A stretch of 64,000 bases of DNA, from the NCBI GenBank assembly GCA_020744425.1, contig JAGMUV010000008.1, positions 62,001 through 126,000 of the forward strand, written 5' to 3'. The notes beneath the pieces were generated by a model that ran no database searches, was not told the DNA's origin, and saw nothing but the letters and a program-made list of their open reading frames with translations. The DNA is from Dactylonectria macrodidyma. Lineage: Eukaryota > Ascomycota > Sordariomycetes > Hypocreales > Nectriaceae. This document shows positions 34,256 through 45,080 of the stretch, piece after piece. The translations under genes and the position numbers were made by a program. Position 1 is the stretch's first letter, and every line of letters starts with the position of its first letter.

Positions 34256-35345
34256 CTAGAGGAATTGAAGGTTCTTGTTGAGTCGCTCGAGAAGGACTAC
34301 TACTATGACCTGCCACAAATCATTAGGTCCTGCGGTTCTTTCCTGACTTTTCGAGAAGGTGTCATCTACTTTGTGCATCAATCAGCCAAGGATTTCCTGC
34401 TTAACAAGGCATCCGACCAAATACTACCCTCTGGCGCCGCGCACCAGCACCATACAATCTTCTCGAGGTCGCTGGAGGCTCTCTCGGAGACTCTCAAACG
34501 TGACGTTTACGAACTGGGCGTCCCAGGATTTCTCATTGATCAGGCCTCGCCGCCCGACCCTGACCCATTGGCTTCGATACGATATTCCTACGTCTTCTGG
34601 TTAGACCATCTTAATAACTCAGAACCCTAGGCGAAGATAAGTGACAAGGACCTACAGGGCGCGGGGATCGTCCATGACTTCCTTCGAAAGAAGTATCTAA
34701 ATTAGTTAGAATCTCTTAGTTTATTACGCACTATATCGGAAGGGGTTATAGCAGTATAGAAGCTCAAAGCTTTAGTAGTGAGTTATTATAAATTCATATA
34801 TATACTAAAGACGGTCTGATATATTAGTAGAAAACCAAGGAAGTGTAATAACTAACAGAACTACTTCGAGACGCGCGCCGCTTTATTCTTTCTTACAAGC
34901 GGGCCATCGAGATTACTCCATTATAAGTCTATATATCAGCACTCGTATTTAGTCCTACCCGCAGCCTAATCAGAGAGCTCTTCAAAAAAGAAGTGCCGAA
35001 CTGGGTCACGCTCAAGCCGAGCATGGAATCAGACTGGAATGCATGCATGCAGACGCTCGAGGGCCATGGCGGTTCGGTGAACTCGGTAGCCTTCTCGGCA
35101 GATGGCCAGCGGCTCGCCTCAGGCTCGAATGATAACACGGTCAAGGTCTGGGATGCGGCAACGGGCATGTGCGTGCAGACGCTTGAGATTGACCAGGTGA
35201 TTACCTACCTTTCATTTGATCCGATAACAAACTCTCTCCTCTCTACCGACATTGGACTTCTGAACCTGGGTCTCCCGGCTCTACCGCCTGCCATCGATAA
35301 TCGGTCGACTGACGCAACTTTACGGGGTGTTCGCCACTCTGGCTC
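34256..35345 (+). pseudogene. NACHT-WD40 (NWD) gene remnant
   Basis: One plus frame reads the segment between the NACHT domain and the WD40 propeller of HET-E-like proteins: LEELKVLVESLEKDYYYDLP, SCGSFLTFREGVIYFVHQSA, KDFLLNKAS. It continues past TAG/TAA stops at about 34630-34770 with QGAGIVHDFLRKKYLN and SEGVIAV, where Trp and other codons appear changed to TAG. From 34985 come KEVPNW-like sequence, SDWNACMQTLEGHGGSVNSV, one WD40 repeat (FSADGQRLASGSNDNTVKVW) and the post-WD tail LSFDP...LSTDIGLLNLGLPALPP. The typical multi-repeat propeller is reduced to one repeat. Proteins of this class act in vegetative incompatibility. The remnant breaks off near 35345 into unrelated sequence. Confidence 0.8.
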
Positions 35346-35640
35346 AGGACTCGTCTCGTGCCCATCCGATGCGGCTCGAGCTCGCCCTCTCTTCTGGATT
35401 CGTCGCGAGAATCTCTGTCGTGGACCTCCGGCTGTACCTCCACCGCGCCCATCCCCATCAACCTCCACGTCTGCGGCGAGTCACGAGCCGAAGCATTGAA
35501 GCACTACCAGCTCGAGTTCGGCTTTGGGCGCGGCCATGGACAAGTCTTTTTTAACCCGCACCACGATATCATCTACTTCGGCCCTCGCGATGGCTACATG
35601 GCCGCGGACTCCCAATTCCACACTTACATGTCCATGTGAG
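35346..35640 (+). pseudogene. 2EXR-domain protein fragment
   Basis: Two plus-strand frames give parts of a 2EXR domain, a fungal domain of unknown function. RLELALSSGFVARISVVDLR comes from one frame, then, after a frameshift, PINLHVCGESRAEALKHYQL, FFNPHHDIIYFGP and a stop at 35637. The motif order (hydrophobic strand, LHVCxESRxEALKxY, FNPxxDxxYFG) matches the family. It abuts the NWD remnant with no spacer, so a rearrangement joined the two. Confidence 0.7.
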
Positions 35641-36700
35641 CGCATTCCCAAGCCCCAATGTGTGAAGGCGCCCTGTTACAGGTCGGAGGGATATTGCCAG
35701 CGACCCAGCCCCTAATGCATAGGCGTGACCAGCTGAGCGACCGTTATGATGCCGACGTCTGCATCGCAGTTTCCCAACTCCGATTACCGAGCTTGTAAGG
35801 ACACCGACTTTTGGTACTATTGCCCGCTAATCTTGTTGCAGGAGAGAACTTATCCATTAGCTATTAGAAGAACGCCGGCGAGCTTCCAACGGCGACAAGA
35901 TGTCACATCTCCAGGAAGCACTCATAGCTCATCGACTGAGAGGTTATAGTTAGAGGAAGACAAAGATACCCTAGAATAGTCTGGTGATAACGCAGAGGTT
36001 ACTAACCGCGAACGGATGCGAACAGTGTTTGTATGGTGGCCAGGTGAATAAATTCATTCCTGTGTTTTCTCAGTGCAAGTCTAATGAAGTGGTATCTTGT
36101 GACAAGGCACATGCGTGTGTCCCAGGAACGATACATTACCACATTCCATAGGCCTCCCTCCATTGCACAGTTTGGCTTGCGCCCCCGCTCATATCGTAAC
36201 ACGTCTCGTCTGAGGAGGGAGATAGTGGCGATAGCTCAATGGATTAGATCATGGAGTAAAGCTGGGATCCGCAAGCATATAATACGCATAGCCGGGCGAC
36301 ATATGTTATTGAGATGTTAAAGTTACTGCGCCTGAATCATAGTGCAATAGAATGCAGTAAAACTCGTCCCCAGAGACCGACGCATGCCGTATGGATAAGG
36401 AATGCCGCCTCACGCCACAACTTATGGTCATTGGGCCGGGGCTTCGGACAGGTGCAGGTGGAGAAGCATATGGAAATGCGGAAGTCGGTGAGAATATCTG
36501 CGACATGGAATTGATACACGCAATGCCGCCAGGGTTGCAATTCAATCCTCGAATGCCAACTTGATCGAATTCTATTCAAATTCGATCGAACTTATGACTA
36601 CTCTCAGTGAAGGTAGAAAGCGTCAAGAAGAAAAGAGAACACCGTTCCTTTCTCTCCAATTAGCTGACGCTCTCCCCTTGGAAACCCTCATCGCAACTGC
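35641..36700. other. No recognisable gene
   Basis: Short frames only. A palindromic TTCGATCGAA-type motif occurs near 36575. Confidence 0.4.
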
Positions 36701-39060
36701 CTTAGGTGCAGACACCTCATACTGGGCCCAGCATAGGCTCATTACTTATTATTATAACTAGAAGTAGATTGGTCAAAGATCTTTATGGAATTGATAAGCT
36801 AGTAGGCCTTAGTGAAGGCAGCTGGGTTGGTAGTGATATAATTATTATAGTTAGAGGAGAGGGCAGAGTACTTAAGATTAGTATTCCAGATCTTAGCAGA
36901 GCTGGCCCAGTCTCTATAGAAGGTGGTGTTGAAGACTAGGTTGTTGTCTATAAAATAGGTATCTATGTTATAGCCAGAGCTGCTAGTAAAGTGCGTAGTA
37001 GGCAGGCCTTACTTAGATGGATTAAGGAATTTAGTCTTAATGTTATTAGGGATCTGATTGTAGGCAAAGAACTAGATAGAAATGTAATCTAAGGTTTACT
37101 CTATAGTATATATACTGCCACTATTAGTATTAAAGCTATTACTATAATTCTGATAATTGGCAGTGCTTTAGCTATAGCTAGTGTGAGTATAACTAGTGTT
37201 ATAGTTAGACTCTAATAAAATAGTACTTTCTAAAGTCCCTTTGTTTATAATATAGCACCTAGAACCAGTATAAAGAGTGATAGTATTATAGACTTGAGTA
37301 TTAATACCCTTAATAATATCAATCTTTCTAGAGATAGGCCAGTTAGGTCTGAAGAGCCATATAACAGGCCAGACTCTACAGATACTGCCAGGCATATGGA
37401 TAATATTAGCAATAAAGAGGCCATAGGTAAAAGAAGTTTAAGAAATTATATGGACCGATTTGTGGCTACTAGTAGAGCTGATTGTAATAGTATTAATACT
37501 TATATAGATAGCGCTATTATAGTCACTAGCAAGACCTTTACTAATAGCAGTCTTAAAGTTAATATACTTAATAAAGCCATTAGTTAAGTCCTCTTCGTTA
37601 AAGAAATTGAATAAGGTAAAGAAGTTTATAGTATTATAAGTAATACTAAGAGTGTATATAGTGATGTGGGCGATTTTACTAAGGACTATAAGGCTGAGGG
37701 TAGGGTTTAAGGGATGCATAATTGTTTAATAGGAGGGTATTCTTAGATTGAGTCTTTAAAGTTTCTAGGGAGAATAAGGATATACTAGATTAATTAATAG
37801 GAAATATAAGGTATAAAAGCATTAAGATATGTCGGTTTTGTATAGAACGGGCAGGAAAGGGACTTCCTTAATAAGATGAATGAATTAAGGATCATTAGGA
37901 TCTAATTCTCCCATCCTCTAATCGTACTATATAGCTCTGAGAGATGTATCTTATTAATTAAAATTTAACTATAACTCCTAATTAGGCATTAAGTGAATGT
38001 TTAATTTATTATAGTAATAATTAGCGTAGTTAATGTGAATTAGTTAATAAATGGCTTAATTGATTATTTAGTATCTACTTTTAATCTTCTTAATATTAGG
38101 AAGTGGCTATTGCAGGCTGCTTGCGTAAGTAACATGTAGTGCTATTAGGTTGGTCTAAATATTCTTATCCTAAGCCTAAGTAAGGTTTAAATCTATAACA
38201 CTCTATAAGCGCTTCCTGAATCTACTAGAGGCATGATATGCTATGGATTTGAACCCTAAGCCTAGGATAAGTCTAGTAAACGCTTATAGAGAATATCCAT
38301 CTCTAGACCTAGTATATAATGTATTTATTGGGAATATAAAATCCCTTAATCTATATAAAATCGACTAAGAGATAGGGCAGAATTTCCCACACTATATAAC
38401 TATCTATATAGCTTTATAATAGTATTACATTTTAAGCAGCCACCTATTCAGTTCGAGCGTAATAAAAGATGTAAGGATAAAAGAGTAGTATTAATAAATA
38501 CTAGTATAACTTTACTATTTTCCTCCTTTCGTAGTAATAACTTAAAATGATATAGAATATTCAACCTTTTGACGGTTTTTAACTTAACATTCTCCTAATA
38601 GCTACTTATACATACATTATCTAAGAATACTGCACTTCGTATTAATAGCTACTAGTATTGCTCTAGCTGTACGTAACTCTTGTTTTCTTTATAATTATTC
38701 CGCCTCTCCTTAGCGCTAGAGTATGGTTTAGCTATTAATATAGCTATATAGGGGGGATCTTAAAATAAGTTACTCTAAGCAGTAGATAGTAACTTTATAT
38801 ATAAGCCGTCTTACTTAGCTCAGGAGCTAGCACTATTGCCTTAAGATATCTTTTAATAAGCTTATTATCCTAAAGCAATCCTTTTATATAAATATCTTTA
38901 TTTAGGTATTATACGTTTCTAATCCTTAGTATTTTATATTCTTATTTTAAAAAACTGAAATGAATAAAAGAAAAGGAATCTATAAGAATCATTCATTACT
39001 CTTTCCTATCTTATAATAAACTTTCTACGTATACTATATCTAAGTACTATCCTGATTCTA
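36701..39060. other. AT-rich, RIP-like relic block
   Basis: Strongly AT-rich DNA in which CA/TG dinucleotides are scarce and TA is very common, with dense stops in all frames. It probably derives from one or more mutated repeats, but no protein can be read. Local repeats such as TATAGTATTA are present. Confidence 0.6.
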
Positions 39061-39218
39061 ATTGGCGATGATAATATCCGTCTTACTGCTCGTAGTAATG
39101 AAGAAACTCACCCCAGTACTAATAGTACACATCCGCTACGTTCTTATCCATAAACCGCGAATAGTACTCATCCCTACACTCTTCTTCAGGATAGATAAAA
39201 TAGAAGTCGACGCTTCAA

Positions 39219-39473
39219 TCAATCAAAGCGTCCCCGAATATCAAAATGATGATCCAGAAGAAGAACACACGGTTTACCTAACCATGTTATAACAGCATCT
39301 ATATACGCCAGTAAGGGATCAGAGTGCCTCGTCCTATCGTTACAAATTCGAAATAAATGTTTCCTAAGCTCGACCACTGGTCTCGATGCACTGTGTTTGG
39401 CTCGCCGCGCCAAAGTGGACTTGCCTACACCGGCCAAGCCTACGATAACCAACGCCTGTTGCTCTGTCTGCAT
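39219..39473 (-). pseudogene. P-loop NTPase (NB-ARC-like) remnant
   Basis: An 84-codon minus-strand frame begins QALVIVGLAGVGKSTLARRA, a clear Walker A motif in an NB-ARC or AAA-type context. The following residues (LRKHLFRICNDRTRHSDPLL, WLGKPCVLLLDHH) could represent a decayed continuation. No other domain is nearby, and the frame starts and stops inside RIP-like DNA. It may be a relic of another NLR. Confidence 0.4.
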
Positions 39474-39654
39474 GTTTCGTCCACGAAGGAGAATGATGAT
39501 GTTCCACGATGTCCTTCCCGGACAAAAGATACAAATCCAACGACCGCGACAAGCGCTATATAATAGTCACTCCCGTTCCCCGGATCAATGTCTCTCACGA
39601 GATCATAACAGAGACTCACCCCGGGTTCGTAGTAGTAGTCCCGTCGCCCCAGGT

Positions 39655-39895
39655 TCCGTGTTCAGTTTTGTCAAACGCCCAGTTTTGTCAAAGATCCAGT
39701 TTTATCAAAGGTCAAAAATGGATATTGGGTATCAGGAAGCTCAGCCATACTAAACTGTTGGCAAAAGTCCTAAAGCAGATTTCTAAGTTATAAAATCATC
39801 TCCGGTACTGTAAAGCTGGACGTTTGGCAAAGTTGGACATTTGACTAAAACTGGAGATTTGACTAATACTGGAGCTTTTGAGTGTAGAGATGGCG
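39655..39895. repeat. CCAGTTTTGTCAAA repeats in inverted arrangement
   Basis: The left part has three copies of CAGTTTTGTCAAA-type units followed by TCAAAGGTCAAAAATGGAT and ATCAGGAAGCTCAGCCATA. The right part (39820-39895) has the same units in reverse (GACTAAAACTGGAGATTTG). The same unit and the same following sequence occur at the end of the satellite at 55277-55900, so both are pieces of one repeat family. Confidence 0.7.
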
Positions 39896-40059
39896 CATGG
39901 GTTGCGGTGCAGAAAGGGGCTAATTGCGGAGGCTGAGTTTAGTGGCGCGACGATTATAGCAGCCCGCACGAACCGTTTAGCAGCCCGAGTTTACGAAGGA
40001 GGGCGCGGAAGAAAGAACCTTTTCGTTCCCCAAAGGCATTAACTCATCGAACTCTCTAG

Positions 40060-40200
40060 CCTCCCCCACGCCAGTGCCCGGTCGACGATGGCCTGAATGC
40101 CGTCCCTGTTCGACTCCGCCGTCGCCCCCGTGACCCTAGCCGAGTAGTCGTCAACAAAGGCTATCGATCCGCCTTTCGAGTCACTCAAGCACACGAACCA
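40060..40200 (-). pseudogene. LINE reverse-transcriptase scrap (FVDD motif)
   Basis: On the minus strand the sequence reads GGSIAFVDDYSARVTGATAE and then SNRDGIQAIVDRALAWG. This is the catalytic FVDD box of a Tad-like LINE reverse transcriptase and matches the corresponding [20 protein letters not shown] of the complete LINE further right. The surrounding sequence is rearranged. Confidence 0.65.
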
Positions 40201-40653
40201 CGTCATCAAGAAGGGATCTCACCAACACCTCCCTCTTATCATTCCAAACAGGAGACCGGTCCCTGCAGGCCCGCCAATGCCTTTCGGAACGTCCCTCGGA
40301 CCCTCTGGTTTCCCTATGGCTCTTCGATGACGGCTCGGTATATTGACTGAGGGTATACGGCGTTAGGTGGTCCTTTGGGAGGTGAGTAAAGGACGAAGGT
40401 TTTCGTTTCGCATGACTGTGGCTTACAGCACAGAACCTTATCTTCCTTGTGACATAGGATTCGATACCATTGGAAGTTTAAGAACAAGAACTTGCGAGAA
40501 TTAGTATAATCTCTCGTTTCTTAAACTAGCCACATATATCGAAAGTTCTTCAATCGACTGTTACATAAGTATGAGACCCAAGGTTAGACCCTCCTACTTA
40601 TAACGGTCAAGCGATGCTCTGTTGCTACTTGTTAACATAGACCAAAGTTCGCC

Positions 40654-41197
40654 TTAGATGAGCACAAAGCTCTCGGGCGAGTTGACACCGTAGCCACTTC
40701 CACGGCGAGGAAAAGCATATGTGAACATATCCCTGTCCTTTAGTTTCCTCACCACTCCCATCGCGATGATAGCTGGACCTAGAAAGCTGAAGCGTCCTGC
40801 TTCTTTATCCGGCCGTAAGATGAAAGGCATCTCGGCACCAGACGGATGAATCATGATATCTCCCTCTCGCACCAGATGCGACACAAATACTAGGCAGCGA
40901 TGTCGAGTTACATTGTACTCTTCGATGACATTGCTGTTCCTGGGTTCCAAGGCTGCCCAATTGTACGAGCAGCGCTTCTTAAGAATCTTGTATACCTCTT
41001 CGATGCCTTTGTTGCTTGAGGTCTACCGTGAACAGGTCGCATTCAATCTCGACATCGGAGTCGGTCAAAGAATGAACTCGAAGCACTCTTGCCTGCTGAG
41101 GGCTCAGTGGTTGATATACCTGGCGCTGTGCCCCAATTTCGCCTTGACGCTGGGCTGGATCCATGTTGGGCATTGTCATATCGGGCAGTGTTGCTAA
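40654..41197 (-). pseudogene. Remnant of a HET-domain-like protein
   Basis: The upstream part (about 41110-40985) reads YQPLSPQQARVLRVHSLTDS and then VEIECDLFTVDL, which resembles the opening of fungal HET (heterokaryon incompatibility) proteins. The downstream part (40950-40654) reads SHLVREGDIMIHPSGAEMPF, ILRPDKEAGRFSFLGPAIIA, the usual C-terminal GD...P..LRP...F.F.G pattern of the same class. The whole middle, including the core HET motifs, is missing. It is probably an internally deleted gene. Confidence 0.45.
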
Positions 41198-43262
41198 TAA
41201 TATAAACAATACGTATATTGGCAATATGGACCCCTCGCAATATTATTGTATTGTCAAGGGGTGCATATTGTATTACCCAATATGAACATGGCCGATATTG
41301 TATTGTATTGCCAAGAATCCAATATATTGGCAGTGTGATAATATATCCCATATATTCCACGTAACCTTCATTATTCACCTGCCGTAGCTAAAATATCATC
41401 ACCTTGAAAATCTCGAATCCCAAACCATGACTTCAAGCACTCCAATGCTTCAATTACATCCCCCCCAAGTCGATTTCAACGGTCCATAATCGTTATCTTT
41501 GCCCCAGAGAAGAGTCGTTCAGGCTCGGCAGACATTGCAGGAATTGACAGTATATCCATGGCCATTTGCTCAGGTTAGGATAGGTTTTTTACTATGTCTC
41601 CTCTAGCCACCATGCAAGGGCGCTTGTAAACCCATAAACCCGTTCAGACTTACAATAACGCTCATACTCATCTGTGATAAGCGCTGGTTGTAGATGCTTG
41701 TTTCTCCAATTCAAGAACTCGTTCGTAGTCGTCGACGGGACCTCGAATAGAGGAAGATGCGGTTCCACAGGTTTATATTCATCCCACAGTGTCTCCATCA
41801 ACTTCTTTAACGACTCAGCCCACTCCTTCTTCCAGTTCTCGTGTATATAGTGCCATTTATGCGAAGTAGGCAGGCGATTTATCAGTAAGGCGATAGTACT
41901 TGTCCATTTTCGCCCATCCCGAGTTATACATCGGTGCCATAATCCGGTCGTCGATATATGCTTCCTTCCCTGCTTCGAATTGTGCCAATACGAAGTCCAT
42001 AGCCAAGAGGACATTGTCGAGGGTTGCAAACGATGACTCGAGAGCCTTGGTAGTCATTTTGAGCTTCTCTAAAAAGGACTTGATCTTCTCGAGGATGATC
42101 CAGTCCTCCGAAGAGAGCTCGTCTCCAGCGCAATCTGCTTCCGCCCATTTGTTAAAATACCCGTCGATTGCGTCCCTAAGATGCAAGGCCGCTTATAGCA
42201 TAATATACCACGAACTCCACCTCGTGTCATTATCTCGCGCTAGCTTACGGTTCTGGCTAATAGCCATAAACTTCTGGCAACGCTGAACACTTCGTTAGAT
42301 GAAAACGACAAAGTTATAAAGCTTGCTAAGAGGACCCTTTTGCCGCCATGCCTCGATCTCCTTTAGCGTCATAATATATATACCAGGATCGTCGTGTTCG
42401 AGCTTCTCATTGTCGGTAACGAAGAGGAAAGCTTTGGCGGCGAGGTTAATGATGTGACCTTAGCAGCGAAGGCGGTGAGATCTGGGGTCATATTGAATGT
42501 CAAATCGGCGCAGAAGGCCTATGAATGTTAGGGCAAATCCGAAGAAATAGTGCGTTGTACTGACCAAGAGAAAGAGATCTCATCATTATATCGTTGTTGC
42601 CTGCATTATCCATCACGAAATATCCAAGTTTTGAAGCAAACCCCTAATCATCGACCACTTCCAAAACTGCTGCTGCAAGGTAAGAACCATCGTGCTCACT
42701 GTCAATGTCTTTTAACGCCAAGACATGGTGTTCCAGCTGACCGTCTTCCGTAACATAGTGAGCGACTACGCCTAAGATGGCCAAAGAGTTAGAAGAAGTC
42801 CAAAGGTCATAGCTAATATGAATCTTTAACTTTGCTAACTGTATGCACTGCTTAACCTTCTCCTTCTAGCCTTCATACTGCCGTATAATCCATTTCTTAA
42901 TGGTTTCGTGTGTATCTGGAAGCCAAGTATCGATATCGGTATTGAGGCAAGCCAAGAGTGCTCAGAACTCTGGGCATTCTACAAGCCGAAATGGGAGAGA
43001 ACAGGCCGTAATAAACCTTACGTATAACACTTCGAGCTGGTTTGGGTCGATCGAGTCTCCAGATTGATCGTTGAGCCGACGGCGTTTTCGGGGGTTTTCA
43101 TCGGCTGTAAAACGAGCTTGTTCGAGAATAGTTCGTATATTTATGACTTTAGCTGTTCGTGGGGCGCCTTTTTGGAGGCCATGACCATCAGGAAGAGGAT
43201 CTGTAAGGTGCTTGGCTGGAGCGGCAGTTCCACCAGAACAGCGGAGTGGAGATCTTACCGAT
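41186..43262 (-). mobile_element. Third hAT transposon, transposase broken by stops
   Basis: The left end starts CAGTGTTGCTAATAATATAA (41186) and is followed by many copies of CCAATAT / ATTGTATTG (to about 41370), the subterminal repeats. On the minus strand from 43262 down to about 41400 a BED-less hAT transposase can be read with stops and frame changes: CSLPFRLVECPEF, KIHISYDLWTS, LAILGVVAHYVTEDGQLEHH, FASKLGYFVMDNAGNNDIMM, LHLRDAIDGYF, SGWAKMDKYYRLTDKSPAYF, then a C-terminal dimerisation region in pieces. The BED zinc finger and the right TIR are not found, so the right end is truncated near 43262. Confidence 0.8.
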
Positions 43263-45080
43263 AAAGAAGATGGGCCCTACTGTCAAGAGGATGTCCTAGG
43301 ATGAACTGAAGAACAGGGCTAACCAGCCTTTCCCGAGTCGCTTGGGACCGCCTGGCCAGGCATATGGAGCGGATTCCTTGGGCAGGTCGCTGGGTGGCTC
43401 GCGAGAGTCGGTGTCGTCGGCCATAACTCTTGAAACTGGAACATACGACATGGTATTCGTGTGAATTTATGATGGCCAAGCCACTAGACGTGTTCGGGCC
43501 GGGGTCTTCGGTGTATTTAGAGATGTGGGAGTGACGTTGGAATGCGGGGATGGAACACCTTGCACACTCAGCTCTCTTATACAAACAGTATGGGGGGAGT
43601 ACAGCCCTACAGATTTCGGGTATGATATGCCCGATCTAGCATGTGACACAGATAAACTAAATAAAGAAAGTGCAGCGGCTGCCCGATTATGCCTGGCCGC
43701 GCCACAGGCTCTTCAGCTCGCTGGTTGCACCAATGGTAGAGACTGGCCTTATGCAGTCTGGTGGGTGAGGAGGTGCCTTTTGATGTCAATGCCACCAGCT
43801 TACTGGTAAACTTTTACGCTATAGACTAAGTGGCCTGGGGACGGGAATCATTCCTCATAATGACTATGTGGCTTGATTCTGATGTAATTCGGAGACTTTT
43901 CAACTTTCCGTTCTTACTCTTAAAGGAAATCTGCGGGTAACACTAAGAATTGCCTGGAGTGCCGTAATCAGTGCAATTCTCATGTCAGCTGTCTCTCCAC
44001 TCCGTAGGGCATTCAATGCTAACTAAATGAAGAATTCAAGATCCAGAGGCGCGATTCGACCGCCTCGGCCGGCCAGTCGTCCAGGTCAAAGCTAAGAACG
44101 TCGGCCCTGGTGCGGCTGCTGCCCCCGATGACAAGGCGGGGGTCATCTGTCATTTTGTTCAGCTCAATTAGACGAGCCTATTTATCCTATTTTTATGCCC
44201 GTGCAGGCCTTGGCCGTCGATGAATACCGAGATCCGTAAAAATTACGGTCCTTTTGGTGATGTCAAGGGCTTGGCGGTTTTTAGCGGGTTTTCCGAAAAC
44301 CCGCCACGCAATCCGACCTGTTACATCCACTTGTTCTTTTAAGCCTATCGCTGTTCCAGAGGACCAGGCTGTAACACTTGTCAATCAATGAATTAGAAGA
44401 TCAATAGGTCAGGCGGATGAATTCATTTTACTGCCCTATAAAAAGGGGATGGAAATTTCAATCAAGTTTACTCTTACAAAGCCCCAAGTTTTACCCCCTG
44501 ATCTTGAGAGCTCACTACTCGCGGGGAAAAAAAAAAAAAAAATTCCAGCTCAGGTCACTCCAAGGCCAATGGACAACCAAAAATTGCTCGAGGGTGTAGG
44601 CGTGTACAAATTGGGGCAGAAAACTGGCAGTTCCGGTAGGAGACCAGGCGTTGTGAGGAAACAGTGATAAAACTGCGCCGACACCATGCGCGACCAGGGG
44701 CGAAGAAAGTCACTGACCTTGAGAAAATGCCTTTTCATCCACCCTTTCACACCGTTAGCTGACTACGTAGTAGTCCTGTACACCCAGGGAATGCGATTAT
44801 CCACATCCTTGCTCATGTTTCAATCCAACTTAGAACGTAATGTTTTCCTCCATTGACACAAGGTAGTTTTGTTAAGACTTTTGGTTCCGCTGGCTGGATC
44901 AATAAGGAATGTCCCCTCATAGGTCCCACTTATCCATCCTCAACTAGATTGAAGCTGTGGCGCCTGGAAAACTTGCGTTCAGTTCCGAGTACTGTAGAAG
45001 GAGTGACTTCCTATCATTTGCCGGGATAAATATCAACGCAGAAAGAAGGGACTAAAACCATCTCCGCAGCATTTCGAGAC
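43263..45080. other. No firm gene
   Basis: Short frames only. A TATA-like CTATAAAAAG (44436-44445) precedes a 72-codon plus-strand frame at 44449-44667 (MEISIKFTLTKPQVLPPDLE...) that contains a run of A residues near 44527. It has no known domain and may be chance. The 3' end of the calpain-like gene lies at the right edge. Confidence 0.35.

Noticed and set aside
28845..35345. One NLR gene split by the DUF6536 gene
   Set aside because: The left part belongs to the ankyrin-type NACHT lead-in, the right part to the WD40 type, so they are more likely two different genes.
38150..38290. tRNA-like cloverleaf
   Set aside because: Inverted CCTAAGCCTAAG/CTTAGG-type motifs occur, but no T-loop (GTTCRA) or consistent stems were found.
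36701..39060. Possible ancient genes in the AT-rich block
   Set aside because: All frames are full of TAA/TAG and no known motif can be read, so no gene is claimed.
44449..44667. Small gene behind a TATA-like box
   Set aside because: The 72 codons have no known domain and include a homopolymer-A run; too weak to call.
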